A stretch of DNA of 44,136 nt from Candidatus Binataceae bacterium (GCA_035308025.1 DATGHL010000039.1:1-44136), one strand, 5' to 3'. Counted from the first letter of the stretch, positions 7,106-16,618 are shown. Program-made: numbers and translations. The notes: generated by a model from the sequence alone, not told the origin.

Positions 7106-9667
7106 GTGGCGATAGCAAAAATGCCGTCTCTTAGGGACGACTCTGCGGGTACCGTGCTGTCGCTGCAGCAACAGCGATTGTGGCTGCTGGATCAGCTAAC
7201 GCCGGGCACGTCCGCCTGCAATATCGCGGTGCGCTGGAAACTGATTGGACCGCTGGACGTTGAGATCCTCGAGCATGCGATCACGGAGATCGTGCGCCGC
7301 CATGAGTCGCTTAGAACGAAATTCGTACTGGAAGACTATAGTCCGGTCCAAATGGTCGAGCCCGAGGTCGAAGCGGCTCTGACGGTGATCGACTTGACGC
7401 ACACCGCGGCGACTCAACGCGAAGCCGAGGTTGAACGGTTGTGCAGCAGCGAAGCACAGTTGCCGTTTGAACTTCTGCGCGCGCCGTTATTTCGCGTCAC
7501 CCTGATTCGTGTAGACGAGCAGACGCACTGGCTGCTGCTGACGGTCCATCATATCGTGGCAGACGGCTGGTCGATCGGGGTGTTCGTCGACGAGTTGGCG
7601 GCACTCTATACCGCCTATGCGGCGAACCAGCCTTCGCCGCTGGCGCCGCCGCCGCTCCAGTATCGCGAATATGCCCGTCGTCAATTGGAGGGCGGACGCA
7701 GCAATGTTTCGAGTCCGCAATTGCTTTACTGGCTGCGGCAGCTCAAGGATTTACCGCGTTGCGAAGTTCCGTCGGACCGGCCGCGGCCGACGGTGCAGAG
7801 CGCGAACGGCGCGATCGTTTCGCTCCTGCTGCCGCGCGCGCTGAGCGAGGCGGTCGAGAAACTGGCGCGCGCCAACGGGGCTACGCTGTTCATGACGTCG
7901 CTGGCGGCCCTCACCGTCTTGCTCCAGCGCTACACCGGCGCTGGGACGGTGGTGATGGGAACGCCGGTAACCGGCCGCAACGCGCTTGAGCTGGAAAATC
8001 TGATCGGCCTGTTTATCAATCTGATCGTGCTGCGGGTGGACGTGAGCGGCGACCCGAGCTTTCGCGAACTGCTCGGGCGCACGCGGCGGGTGGTGCTCGA
8101 GGGGCTGGCCAATGAAGAGGCCCCGTTTGAGCAACTGGTTGATCTGCTTAAACCCAAGCGCGATCTGAGCCGCAATCCGTTGTTTGGGGTGAATTTCATT
8201 TTTCAGCGCGCCTTCATTCGGGAACAACCGTTGGGGCAAGCGCGGATTATCGATGTGCCGTCGACGTCGGCGGGGGCGCTCTATGATCTGAACTTCTTCA
8301 TGGTGGGACGCGAGGAGGGTTGGCGGGTCTCGTGCGAGTTCAACACCGATCTTTACGAAGCGGCGACCGTGCAGTTGATGCTCGAGCGCTTCCGCTGGCT
8401 GCTGGAGACGATCGTGAAGGCGCCGGAGCGGCGGATTTCGGAACTATCGTGGGCCGGCGCGGAGGCCGCGCAACGCCGTGTCGGGCCTGAGATCGAAGCC
8501 GCGGCTGCGAGCGAAGTTGCGCCGCGCCCGGCGGTGGCGGCGCAGCGGGCGACGCGCGTCGATGATATACCGGTCGGATTCACGGCGACGATTGCCTGTC
8601 TGATCCCGTTGTGGGAGGAGGTTCTGGGGATCCATCCGGTGGGTCAGGAGGACGATTTTTTCGAGCTGGGCGGCAACTCGATCCAGGCGGCGCGGCTGAT
8701 GGCCAAGGTCAACTCCGCGCTCGGGCGCAAGCTGCCGCTGGCGGTGGTGATTCGGTCCTCGACGCCCGCGCGGCTGGCGCGGGAGCTGGAGGCGCCGCAG
8801 GCGCTTGAAGGCAGCCGCGTGCTCGCGCTGCAGCCGCGCGGCCGCGGGACGCCCTTTTTCATCGTCAATGCCTATTCGGGCTTTGTCGAGGTCGCGCGCA
8901 AGGTGGACGCAGACCATCCGATCCTGAATCTGATCGGCGACGACGACAAGGCGCTGTCGGGAAACTACGATCTGGACGAAGAGGTAAGCGAGCACGTCAG
9001 TACGATTTTGGCGACTCAACCGGCGGGGCCTTATATGCTCGGCGGGTATAGCGCGGGCGGCATCCTGGCCTATGAGGTCGCGCAACGGTTGACGGCGCTG
9101 GGGCATGAAGTGGCGTTGCTGGTCCTGTTCGATATCGCCAATCCCGCCTACACGCGTGATGCATCGAGGCTGGGAATGGCGCGGGCGCGACTCTTGGAGA
9201 GCCTCGATTTTCACTGCGCGCAGCTCAGGCAACGCCCGCGCCGCGGATGGCCCGGCTACCTCATCGGTTGCGGACTCGTCGGGATGCGCCGCGCCTTGAA
9301 GGGCCTGGCGCGTTTGGGGCGGCGTCAGGCGCCAGCTGTGACTCTTGCGCCTGTAGGTTTTGAGATGCGTATCCAGGCGGCGCGCCGGTACCGGCCGCAG
9401 CCCTACGATGGACCTGTGCTGTTCTTCAAGCTGCCGAGTGATCGGCTCTCGGGACGCTATCGCGATCGCATATACGGATGGGGCTCGGTAATCACCGGAG
9501 ACTTCGAGGTCTGCACAGTGGAGGCGCGGGACCATTTGCGCATTTTCAGCGACGCGGCGGGCGACAAGGTGGCGCGCAAGCTTGAGCACAGGTTGCGCGA
9601 AGTCGTATCGCACGCGGCTGAATCAAGCGAAGGGCATCGCGGCGCTGAGGACGGCTTGCGGCCATGA
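7106..9667 (+). CDS. NRPS-like condensation-carrier-thioesterase protein without adenylation domain
   Basis: This cytoplasmic protein of about 853 residues has three domains. A condensation domain spans roughly residues 10-440: LSLQQQRLWLLDQL core, HHIVADGWS with the catalytic His-His pair at 148-149, and GLFINLIVLRVD. A carrier domain spans about 490-560, with FFELGGNSIQAARL and the phosphopantetheine Ser525. A type I thioesterase spans about 590-840, with GGYSAGG (Ser649) and a C-terminal DHLRIF His (about 810). No adenylation domain is present and none is encoded elsewhere in the window, so the carrier must be loaded in trans. It heads a polysaccharide operon and overlaps the Wza-like gene by ATGA, suggesting acylation or amidation of a sugar, lipid or surface component. 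The GTG start was chosen for an upstream AAAGAGA; an ATG at 7121 is possible. Confidence 0.9.
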   Translation: MAIAKMPSLRDDSAGTVLSLQQQRLWLLDQLTPGTSACNIAVRWKLIGPLDVEILEHAITEIVRRHESLRTKFVLEDYSPVQMVEPEVEAALTVIDLTHTAATQREAEVERLCSSEAQLPFELLRAPLFRVTLIRVDEQTHWLLLTVHHIVADGWSIGVFVDELAALYTAYAANQPSPLAPPPLQYREYARRQLEGGRSNVSSPQLLYWLRQLKDLPRCEVPSDRPRPTVQSANGAIVSLLLPRALSEAVEKLARANGATLFMTSLAALTVLLQRYTGAGTVVMGTPVTGRNALELENLIGLFINLIVLRVDVSGDPSFRELLGRTRRVVLEGLANEEAPFEQLVDLLKPKRDLSRNPLFGVNFIFQRAFIREQPLGQARIIDVPSTSAGALYDLNFFMVGREEGWRVSCEFNTDLYEAATVQLMLERFRWLLETIVKAPERRISELSWAGAEAAQRRVGPEIEAAAASEVAPRPAVAAQRATRVDDIPVGFTATIACLIPLWEEVLGIHPVGQEDDFFELGGNSIQAARLMAKVNSALGRKLPLAVVIRSSTPARLARELEAPQALEGSRVLALQPRGRGTPFFIVNAYSGFVEVARKVDADHPILNLIGDDDKALSGNYDLDEEVSEHVSTILATQPAGPYMLGGYSAGGILAYEVAQRLTALGHEVALLVLFDIANPAYTRDASRLGMARARLLESLDFHCAQLRQRPRRGWPGYLIGCGLVGMRRALKGLARLGRRQAPAVTLAPVGFEMRIQAARRYRPQPYDGPVLFFKLPSDRLSGRYRDRIYGWGSVITGDFEVCTVEARDHLRIFSDAAGDKVARKLEHRLREVVSHAAESSEGHRGAEDGLRP

Positions 9668-10728
9668 ACATGCGCGACCGGCAAGGGCCGCGGGGGTGGG
9701 TGCGCGCGGCTGCCGCGGGCGTTGTCGCACTACTGCTGCTGGGTTGCGCGCCCTCGGCCAGTCCGCCGAATCTCGCATCCGCGCCGGCGGCGCCACTGGA
9801 AACCCCGGGCGCGCAAAGTCGGGATGCGTTCGTCGCGGCAATGCCATCGCCGGCGCCGGAGGCGGCCGGCGCGACGGACGAATCGAACGAGCTGCCGCCG
9901 CCGCCCGGCCGCTACACGCTGGGCCCGGGCGATGTGATAACCGTAACAGTCTGGGGCCATCCTGAACTTTCGGGCAAACATGTAATCGGGCCCGATGGCG
10001 ATATTCAGTTGCCCTTCGTCGGTTCGGTTAGAATTTCCGACTTGAGCGCCGACGATGCTGGCGCAAAGCTGACGCAGGCGCTGCGCGAGATATACGTGCT
10101 GAGCGTCGCTTCCCTGACGATCGACAGCTACAACGGTAATCAGATCTTGGTTCTCGGCAACGTGGCTCATCCGGGCGCCCAGCGCTTCAGCGAGCAGCCT
10201 ACCCTGCTGGCGGCGCTGGCCAAGGCCGGCGCTGGGGCCGGCGGTGACAAGGACGGCCTCGGCGGCATGGCCACGCGCTGCGCCATTATACGCGGCCGCG
10301 ATCGGCTGCTGTGGGTCGATCTACGGCCGCTGCTGCGCGGCCAGGACGCTTCGCTTAACATCGCGCTTGAACGCAATGATCTGGTCTATGTGCCCGATGC
10401 GGACGCTGAGATCATCTACGTTATGGGTGAAGTCAAGAGTCCGGGGGCCTATCCGTTAACCGCGCACATGAGTTTTCTCGAGGCGCTGACGCGCGCCGGC
10501 GGTACGACAGAATCGGCGCAGACCGGCAAGGTGGTGCTTGAGCGACCGGTCCAAAAACAGCAGGAGGTGATCGATCTGCAGCAAATGGTTGAGAAGGGCC
10601 AGGCGAACTATCAGCTCGAGGCGGGTGACATTGTCTACGTTCCCAAGAGCGGGCTGGCGAAGTTCGGTTACGTTCTGCAGCAGATCAACCCGATCACTAC
10701 GCTGGCGTTTCTCGGAGCCGCGTTCTGA
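9664..10728 (+). CDS. Wza-like polysaccharide export lipoprotein
   Basis: The 354-residue precursor has a signal peptide ending in a lipobox (LLLLGC, Cys28), an Ala/Pro-rich linker to about residue 80, then the Poly_export domain beginning YTLGPGDVITVTVWGHPELS. Two SLBB-type beta-grasp domains follow (starting near residues 160 and 250), one with VYVMGEVKSPGAYPL-like spacing. It should form the periplasmic/outer-membrane exit channel for the polymer made by this locus. It lacks a long C-terminal amphipathic helix of the E. coli Wza type, ending in a short hydrophobic GYVLQQINPITTLAFLGAAF stretch, so the outer-membrane pore may be shorter or shared with a partner. The start overlaps the stop of the preceding gene, indicating coupled expression. 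Confidence 0.92.
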   Translation: MNMRDRQGPRGWVRAAAAGVVALLLLGCAPSASPPNLASAPAAPLETPGAQSRDAFVAAMPSPAPEAAGATDESNELPPPPGRYTLGPGDVITVTVWGHPELSGKHVIGPDGDIQLPFVGSVRISDLSADDAGAKLTQALREIYVLSVASLTIDSYNGNQILVLGNVAHPGAQRFSEQPTLLAALAKAGAGAGGDKDGLGGMATRCAIIRGRDRLLWVDLRPLLRGQDASLNIALERNDLVYVPDADAEIIYVMGEVKSPGAYPLTAHMSFLEALTRAGGTTESAQTGKVVLERPVQKQQEVIDLQQMVEKGQANYQLEAGDIVYVPKSGLAKFGYVLQQINPITTLAFLGAAF

Positions 10729-10789
10729 TGGTTTCGTTTGATGTGGTCGGCAAGCAGCGCGCAGCCGCGCATCCAGGCGGGGTAGTGGT

Positions 10790-12958
10790 ATGAACGCGCT
10801 GACGGAGAGAACCGCCGCCACGGCGCCACGGGCAGCCTCGTGGGTCGTGCCGAATCGCTCGCAGGACTTTCTGCGGAGCCTGCTCGCTCATCGCTGGCTG
10901 GCCGGCAGTATCGCCGTTGGGGTGGCGTTGGCGGGTTTGATCGTAGCGCTGCTCTATGGTCACGCGACATACGTGGCGGAGGCGATTATCCGGGTGGCGC
11001 CGAGCTCGTCGGTGCCGCTGTCCGGCGCCCAGGACAGCTACGCCTCGGAAGAGAGCTATCGCGACTTCGCCCAGCAGCAGGTGTTTGAGATCGGGGGGTA
11101 TGCTTCGATATCGCAGGCGCTGGCGGGATTGGGTGCGAAGCGCGACTTGTGGCAGGAACCTCACGAGACTGACCGCCACGCCGCTGAGCGGCTGATGTCG
11201 AGTATCAAGGTCGAATTGATCCCCGACAGCTATTTCATTTCGGTCTCGCTCGAAGACACGAATCCGCAGGGCCTGGCCGAGATCGTCAACGCGGTGGTCA
11301 ACACCTATCTGTCACGCGAGGCGCGCCAGGAATTGAACGGCGCGGACACCGGGGTGCAGATGCTCAACAGCCGCAAGGGCGAGCTCCAGCAGCAGATGGC
11401 GGGAGACCAGGAGCAGTTGAACCAGCTGGCGCAGAGCCTGCAGATAGCAACCTTCGAGAGCAGCCTAGCCAACCCGTACGACAAGCTGCTCGCCGACGAG
11501 AATACTGCGCTGGCGCGGGCTCATCGGGCGGCGTTGGCCAGCGAGGCGCGGGTGGCGGCGCTCGAGTCCTCACAAGAGCATATCAAGGCTCTCGAAATCG
11601 ATTCGAAAGCGCAGGAACTGCTGACCAACGACACTGAGACTGCGACCGCCAAGCAACAGTTGATGCAGCAGCGCGAAGCGGCGTCGGTCGAGCTCGAGGG
11701 GCTGGGGCGCAATCATCCGGCGCGGCCAGCGCTGGCCCAGAAGATCGCCAGTATTGACGAGGAGCTGAAGAAACTCGATCAGGCGTCGCTGGCCAAAATC
11801 CGCAGCTCGGTGCAGGCGAGCGAGGGCGACAAATCCGGCGTAACGCTGTCGCAGGCCAAGGCGAACCTGGATCAAGCCCGACGCACGGAAGAGGGTATCC
11901 AGAAGGATCTCGACGGGCTGCGCGCGAACGCCGCGGCGTTTGGGGTCAAATACGCGCAAGCCGTCGCAGTGCATGACAAGATCGAGCGCGAGCGCAAAGA
12001 GCTGCAGGACGTGGCGGATCAGGCAAGCCTGTTGCGCTTACAAAGCCGCGCGCCCGGGTTTGTCAGCCTGGAATCGGCAGCGATGCAGCCCGATCTTCCG
12101 CTCAAGGGCAGGCGCCGGAAAATCTTCATACTGTTCACTTTTATCGCGCTGGCGCTGGCCGTTGGGGTGCCGACGGGTCTGGATTTAATCGATCCGCGGA
12201 TTCGCGCTGCGGCGGAGCTCGAGGGCATCCTCGGGTTTCCGCCGTTGGGAGCGGTGCAGCTTGGCGGGGGCCGGATGGGCCGCGAGGGGCTGCGCCGGGT
12301 CGCTTTGGGCATTTTGCGCGAGCGGCGCACATCGGGTGTGCGCGCATACGTGATGACGCCGGTCCAGGAAGGCGCCGGCACCACGACCCTGGCTTTGGCG
12401 CTGGCCCAGGAACTGAGTGATCTCGGCGTGCGCGCAGCCACGATTGAGAGTGCACCGATCCCGGCCGATCAGCAGCTCGTAGACGGCTCTGACGAACGGC
12501 GCAAATTGCGCGATGGCGCGCGAGTGGTCCGCCCAACCGGCGATATGACCAGGCATATTGCGCGCACCGGATCACTCGAGGGCAACCGGCATGCGTTAGT
12601 TACGGCGGCGGAGGAGGCGCCTGGGCGTTTCACGATCTGCCATCATAGCGGCAGCGGAGGTCTGGCGCTCGAGTGTGTGAAAGAGAGCGTTGAGCGCGCA
12701 ATGCAGACGCACGACATCGTGCTGCTCGATGCGCCGCCGCTGCTGACCTCAGCCGATGCCGTATTATTGATGCAGATGCCAGCAGGGGCCATCCTGGTGG
12801 TGCGCGGCGGCCGCGATGAAGTACGTGACGTTCTGGCGGCGGCGCGGGAAATCGAGCGGCTGGCGCCGCCGGTGGTCGGCGCGGTGCTCAACACTTTTTT
12901 TCCGAACGGTGAAACCGACCAGCTGCCGCCGAGCGCGGTCGGATGGCTGCCGGTGTGA
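10790..12958 (+). CDS. Wzz-type polysaccharide co-polymerase with degenerate BY-kinase domain
   Basis: The 722-residue inner-membrane protein has a first transmembrane helix at about residues 40-60, a Wzz domain, a long periplasmic coiled coil (about 190-430, rich in Gln/Glu/Lys/Ala heptads) and a second helix at about 444-465. The cytoplasmic part resembles a bacterial tyrosine kinase: VRAYVMTPVQEGAGTTTLAL, then HDIVLLDAPPLLTSADAVLL as Walker B, then a VGAVLN strand. The Walker A loop reads EGAGTTT (residues 527-533), where active enzymes have GEGKST, so the ATP-binding Lys is Thr. The usual Asp-rich A' motif is replaced, and no C-terminal Tyr cluster is present (it ends PPSAVGWLPV). I infer a structural co-polymerase that controls chain length without autophosphorylation. 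It lies 61 bp after the export lipoprotein gene. Confidence 0.9.
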   Translation: MNALTERTAATAPRAASWVVPNRSQDFLRSLLAHRWLAGSIAVGVALAGLIVALLYGHATYVAEAIIRVAPSSSVPLSGAQDSYASEESYRDFAQQQVFEIGGYASISQALAGLGAKRDLWQEPHETDRHAAERLMSSIKVELIPDSYFISVSLEDTNPQGLAEIVNAVVNTYLSREARQELNGADTGVQMLNSRKGELQQQMAGDQEQLNQLAQSLQIATFESSLANPYDKLLADENTALARAHRAALASEARVAALESSQEHIKALEIDSKAQELLTNDTETATAKQQLMQQREAASVELEGLGRNHPARPALAQKIASIDEELKKLDQASLAKIRSSVQASEGDKSGVTLSQAKANLDQARRTEEGIQKDLDGLRANAAAFGVKYAQAVAVHDKIERERKELQDVADQASLLRLQSRAPGFVSLESAAMQPDLPLKGRRRKIFILFTFIALALAVGVPTGLDLIDPRIRAAAELEGILGFPPLGAVQLGGGRMGREGLRRVALGILRERRTSGVRAYVMTPVQEGAGTTTLALALAQELSDLGVRAATIESAPIPADQQLVDGSDERRKLRDGARVVRPTGDMTRHIARTGSLEGNRHALVTAAEEAPGRFTICHHSGSGGLALECVKESVERAMQTHDIVLLDAPPLLTSADAVLLMQMPAGAILVVRGGRDEVRDVLAAAREIERLAPPVVGAVLNTFFPNGETDQLPPSAVGWLPV

Positions 12959-12960
12959 CG

Positions 12961-14007
12961 ATGGCGGAATCCGGCGGCATTTCGGCGTCGATGGTGCCCT
13001 CACTCTCCGTAGTGATTATCGGCCGCAACGAGGGTGAGCGGCTGGAGCGATGTATCCAATCACTTACGCCCGTGCGTGAGTCGCTGCTGGCGACGGAAAT
13101 CATTTACGTCGACTCCGCGTCGACCGATAACAGCCGGGAATTGGCGGCCCGGCTGGGGGCGCGGGTAATCAGCGTTACGCCGCCACGACCGCGCGCGGCG
13201 ATTGGACGCAATGCCGGCTGGCAGGCATCGTCGGCGCCGATTGTGCTGTTTCTTGACGGTGATACGGTGCTCGCGCCCGACTTTGTCGAGGCGGCATTGC
13301 CGCAGTTCGCTGATCCTGAGGTAGCCGTAGTCTTCGGCAATCGGCGCGAGATGGCGGCGCATCAATCGATTTACAATCGCGTGCTCGATCTTGATTGGAT
13401 CGTGCCCCCGGGGCTCGTTGAGTACTGTGGCGGCGACGCGCTTATGCGCCGCGAAGTACTGAGCGGACTGAACGGTTACGACGAGGGTTTGATCGCCGGC
13501 GAGGAGCCGGAGCTATGCTGGCGGATTCGCGCGCGCGGCTACCGCATCGTGCATCTGGATCGCCCGATGGTAGGCCACGACTTGGCGATCACGAGGTTCG
13601 GTCAGTATTGGCGGCGGGCGGTGCGCACCGGCTATGCCTATGCCGAAGTCTCGGCGCGTTTTCGCGGTACGGCTTCGCCACTGTGGGAGCGGCCCGCGCG
13701 GCGTAACCTGATTCACGCGCCGGCAATGATGGGGCTGACGATCGGCATGGTGCTGCTGGCGCTCGTGACGGGCTCCATCGCGCCGATTTTAGCGGGCGCC
13801 GTGATCATCATGTTGCTGGTGTTGCGGACTGCCGCGCACGTGCGCGGGCGCGTGCCGGAGCTCGCGACTCGCCTGCTCTACGGGATTCATTCGCATTTGG
13901 GGCAAGTGCCGATCTTCGTCGGTCAACTCAAATATCGGCTGGATCGATGGCTGGGGCGGGGCTCCGAGTTGATCGAGTACAAGACGGCGGCGGAAGGACG
14001 GCGGTAA
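12961..14007 (+). CDS. GT2 family glycosyltransferase with C-terminal membrane segments
   Basis: This protein of about 348 residues has a GT-A core beginning LSVVIIGRNEGERLERCIQS, with YVDSASTDNSRELA as the donor loop, FLDGDTVL as the metal-binding D-x-D, and GEEPELCWRIRARGYRIVHL as the acceptor-site block. A pair of hydrophobic helices lies near the C-terminus (around GLTIGMVLLALVTGSI). It should act on the cytoplasmic face of the inner membrane on an undecaprenyl-linked sugar. An ATG 18 bases earlier is in frame but overlaps the co-polymerase gene; I prefer the ATG just after that stop. The gene ends in TAATG, overlapping the next start. Sugar specificity cannot be deduced. Confidence 0.9.
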   Translation: MAESGGISASMVPSLSVVIIGRNEGERLERCIQSLTPVRESLLATEIIYVDSASTDNSRELAARLGARVISVTPPRPRAAIGRNAGWQASSAPIVLFLDGDTVLAPDFVEAALPQFADPEVAVVFGNRREMAAHQSIYNRVLDLDWIVPPGLVEYCGGDALMRREVLSGLNGYDEGLIAGEEPELCWRIRARGYRIVHLDRPMVGHDLAITRFGQYWRRAVRTGYAYAEVSARFRGTASPLWERPARRNLIHAPAMMGLTIGMVLLALVTGSIAPILAGAVIIMLLVLRTAAHVRGRVPELATRLLYGIHSHLGQVPIFVGQLKYRLDRWLGRGSELIEYKTAAEGRR

Positions 14008-15371
14008 TGTCCCTACTCGCAGTCCTGCCGGCCCTGGTTGCGCTGATCGTCTGTCTCAGGCGCGGTCCGAGCTATGCGCTGATCGCCGTATACCTACCGG
14101 TCCTGCTGTTGCTGCCGGATGAGCTACGCTGGCCCTTCAGCGGCCATTTGACGTTGTCGGAAAGCGCGATCCTGCCAATCGCGGTGTTTTTCATTATAAA
14201 GCGGGGCCGGGAGTGGCGTTGGAGCCTTGCGGATTTCCTGGTTGTGGCGCTGATCGTGCTGACGACTATCTCCGAAGGCATCAATCGAGATGCCGCGCAC
14301 GCGCGCAACCTCGCGCTCAATCTTTTCTGTACCACGGCGCTGCCGTATATGCTGGCTAAAGGCCTGTTCGAGCGCGAGCTCTTGGGCGCCGCGTTCGCGA
14401 AGCGCTTTGCGATCTGCGCGACGGTGGTGGCGATCGTCTCCGTTTATGAATTCAGAATGGGAGTCGATCTCTTCGAGCGGGTAATCATCCCGCTCTTTCC
14501 GGGGCGATCGATAACCGCGCAACTGTTTCGATACGCCTACGCGCGTATTCAAGGGCCGTGGACCCAACCGATCCTCGCCGGAATACTCTTTGCGGGCGCT
14601 TACCGCTTGACGCGCTGGCTCGAATGGAGTGGGAATTGGCCGGGCCGGGTGCCATGTCTGCCGATCAGCAAGACGCGCTTTTGCGAGATTCTGATTGTGC
14701 TGGGCAGTATCATGACGGTCTCACGCGGACCCTGGGTGGGCGCGGCGGCCGGCGGTATCTGTGTAGTTCTCGTGCGGGCGCGCCGCCGGCTCGTGGCGTT
14801 GGCGGTGACGCTGGCCGTGGCAATCATGATTGGGGGCCCGGTCAATTCGGCCTTCAAGTCGTATGCATCGGTAGATCGCCTGACCGCCGCGACCGACACT
14901 CAGGCCACTGCCGCATATCGTTACGAGCTGCTGCAGAAGTACGTCGCGATCGTGGAAGAGCGTCCAACCTGGGGCTGGGGCTCATCTCTTTTTCCGCGAG
15001 TGGACAACCTTGACTCGATCGACAACCAGTACCTGCTGGTAGCACTCGACCAGGGAATTTACACCCTCGCCGTTTTCGTCGGTCTGCTGGTCTGGATGAT
15101 CGTGCGTCTGTTGAGATTTGCCCTATTCCAGCAAAGAGGCGGGGGCGCCATGTTGCTTGGCGTCAGTCTGCTAGGCACGATTGTCATGATCGCAGTTTCG
15201 ATTTCGACCGTCTGGCTGGGCGCGCAAACCCAGCCCTTGCTGTACTTGGTGATCGGCTGGAGTGAGGGGTTATTACTCGCGAATGCCCGCGCCGTTCACT
15301 CCACTACTATCGAGCGAGAACCTGTTGCTCGTCGAGTAGCAGCATTTCGCTTCGCGCGGGTGATGGTGTGA
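14007..15371 (+). CDS. Wzy/O-antigen-ligase-like membrane polymerase
   Basis: The 454-residue protein is almost entirely hydrophobic, with roughly ten to twelve predicted transmembrane helices. A large periplasmic loop contains YARIQGPWTQPILAGILFA, the R-x-x-G-x-x-x-x-P motif found in Wzy_C/O-antigen-ligase proteins. A second conserved-looking block reads WGWGSSLFP and IDNQYLLVALDQG. This fits a polymerase joining lipid-linked repeat units on the periplasmic side, completing the Wzx/Wzy/Wzz/Wza set of the operon. An alternative is a ligase transferring polymer to another acceptor; the family alone does not separate the two. The start overlaps the upstream stop by one base, and the frame is also open 60 bp upstream inside the previous gene. 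Confidence 0.85.
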   Translation: MSLLAVLPALVALIVCLRRGPSYALIAVYLPVLLLLPDELRWPFSGHLTLSESAILPIAVFFIIKRGREWRWSLADFLVVALIVLTTISEGINRDAAHARNLALNLFCTTALPYMLAKGLFERELLGAAFAKRFAICATVVAIVSVYEFRMGVDLFERVIIPLFPGRSITAQLFRYAYARIQGPWTQPILAGILFAGAYRLTRWLEWSGNWPGRVPCLPISKTRFCEILIVLGSIMTVSRGPWVGAAAGGICVVLVRARRRLVALAVTLAVAIMIGGPVNSAFKSYASVDRLTAATDTQATAAYRYELLQKYVAIVEERPTWGWGSSLFPRVDNLDSIDNQYLLVALDQGIYTLAVFVGLLVWMIVRLLRFALFQQRGGGAMLLGVSLLGTIVMIAVSISTVWLGAQTQPLLYLVIGWSEGLLLANARAVHSTTIEREPVARRVAAFRFARVMV

Positions 15372-15415
15372 TTTTTCCGCCCGTTGACCGCGTTCTTACG
15401 AAGCTGCGGAGTAGA

Positions 15416-16618
15416 ATGAGTACGGCTGCCGACATCCATGATTCTGCGTTACGACACATAGTATTCGTGCAATACGGCGACTATGCCGAAGCAGTTCATC
15501 GATTTGCCGCGGGCGGAAAGGAGAACTATTACGCGCAGAAGTATTCGGTCGATCATGTAGCTTTTCTGGCGGCCCGTTACGGCACGGTGACGGTCATCAC
15601 ATTCAGTCGCGACCATCCTTTCGAGTTGTTACCGAACGGCGTCGGGGCCCGCGGCGTCCTGCTCTATCCATCGGGCGGAAAGGCCCGCCACCATGAGCTG
15701 CTGCGAGCGCTCGAAGAAATGAAGCCGACGGACGTCATATTGGTTGCTCCGATCCGCTCGGTGCTGCACTGGGCGGTGCGCCGTCGCGTACGGACTCTGC
15801 CACTGTTCGCCGACAGCTTCCTCGCCTCAGGGTGGAAGGCGCGATTAAAAGAGTGGCTCTTGGCGCGAGTGCTCAACGACCGGCACTTTTCATGGGTTGC
15901 CAACCACCACATCGCCGCGTCACAAGAATTGGCCCGCATCGGCGTCGACCCACATAAGATACTGCCGTTTGACTGGCCGCCGATCGTTTCTCCGCGCGAC
16001 TACGCGCCCAAGGATGCGCCGGCCGGAGCGCCATTCAAGCTGCTTTATGTCGGTCAGCTCTCAGAGGCGAAAGGGATTGGCGATGCGCTGCGCGCCCTGC
16101 ATTTGTTGCCCGGGTGCACACTTACGGTTATTGGCGGCGGCGCGGACGAGTTGAGCTTGCAGGCGATGTCCGAGAATAACGCCATAGCCGGACAGGTCAC
16201 TTTTCACGGTGTGCTGCCCCACGACCAAGTCCTCGAGATGATGCGAGCACACGACGCGGTGCTGGTCCCGAGCCGGCATGAGTATCCGGAGGGGCTGCCA
16301 TTTACGATCTACGAGGCGCTGTGCACGCGGACGCCAGTGGTCGCGTCGGATCATCCGATGTTCCTGCGTCGGCTCGTGCGCGACCAGAACGCCCTGGTCT
16401 TCAAGGCCGCTGCGCCGGCGTCGCTCGCGGCCGCAGTGCAAAGGCTAATGACGCATCCGGACCTCTATCGCGCTTTATCGAAAGCAACGGGAGAAGCCGC
16501 CGAGAATTACCTCTGTCCGCTCAGGCTTCACGATCTAATCAACATCTGGTTACAGGGTGACGCTGAAGGCGATGCTTATCTCTCCTCGTTCTCGCTGGCA
16601 GGCCATGCATACGTTTGA
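15416..16618 (+). CDS. GT4 family (group 1) glycosyltransferase
   Basis: This retaining GT-B transferase of about 400 residues has an N-terminal acceptor-binding half and a C-terminal donor half. The latter starts at PFKLLYVGQLSEAKGIGDAL and has LTVIGGGADE, VTFHGVLPHDQVLEMMRAHD and the nucleotide-sugar binding EYPEGLPFTIYEALCTRTPV, an E-x7-E motif. The HHIAASQELARIGVDPHKIL segment is also typical. The chosen ATG follows GGAG with a 4-base spacer. A GTG 48 bases earlier overlaps the upstream stop as GTGA and would add 16 residues. The early stretch FVQYGDYAEAVHRF is unusual for GT4 enzymes but lies in a region that varies widely. It probably adds one of the repeat-unit sugars. Confidence 0.9.
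   Translation: MSTAADIHDSALRHIVFVQYGDYAEAVHRFAAGGKENYYAQKYSVDHVAFLAARYGTVTVITFSRDHPFELLPNGVGARGVLLYPSGGKARHHELLRALEEMKPTDVILVAPIRSVLHWAVRRRVRTLPLFADSFLASGWKARLKEWLLARVLNDRHFSWVANHHIAASQELARIGVDPHKILPFDWPPIVSPRDYAPKDAPAGAPFKLLYVGQLSEAKGIGDALRALHLLPGCTLTVIGGGADELSLQAMSENNAIAGQVTFHGVLPHDQVLEMMRAHDAVLVPSRHEYPEGLPFTIYEALCTRTPVVASDHPMFLRRLVRDQNALVFKAAAPASLAAAVQRLMTHPDLYRALSKATGEAAENYLCPLRLHDLINIWLQGDAEGDAYLSSFSLAGHAYV

Noticed and set aside
5111..7171. Longer form of the exosortase (686 codons)
   Set aside because: The extra N-terminal residues are Arg/Ser/Pro-rich, contain no helix and occupy the divergent promoter region, so the shorter start is preferred.
8444..9613. 389-codon minus-strand open frame inside the condensation-carrier-thioesterase gene
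   Set aside because: It has no recognisable domain and has the His/Arg/Gln-rich composition of an antisense shadow of a GC-biased gene.
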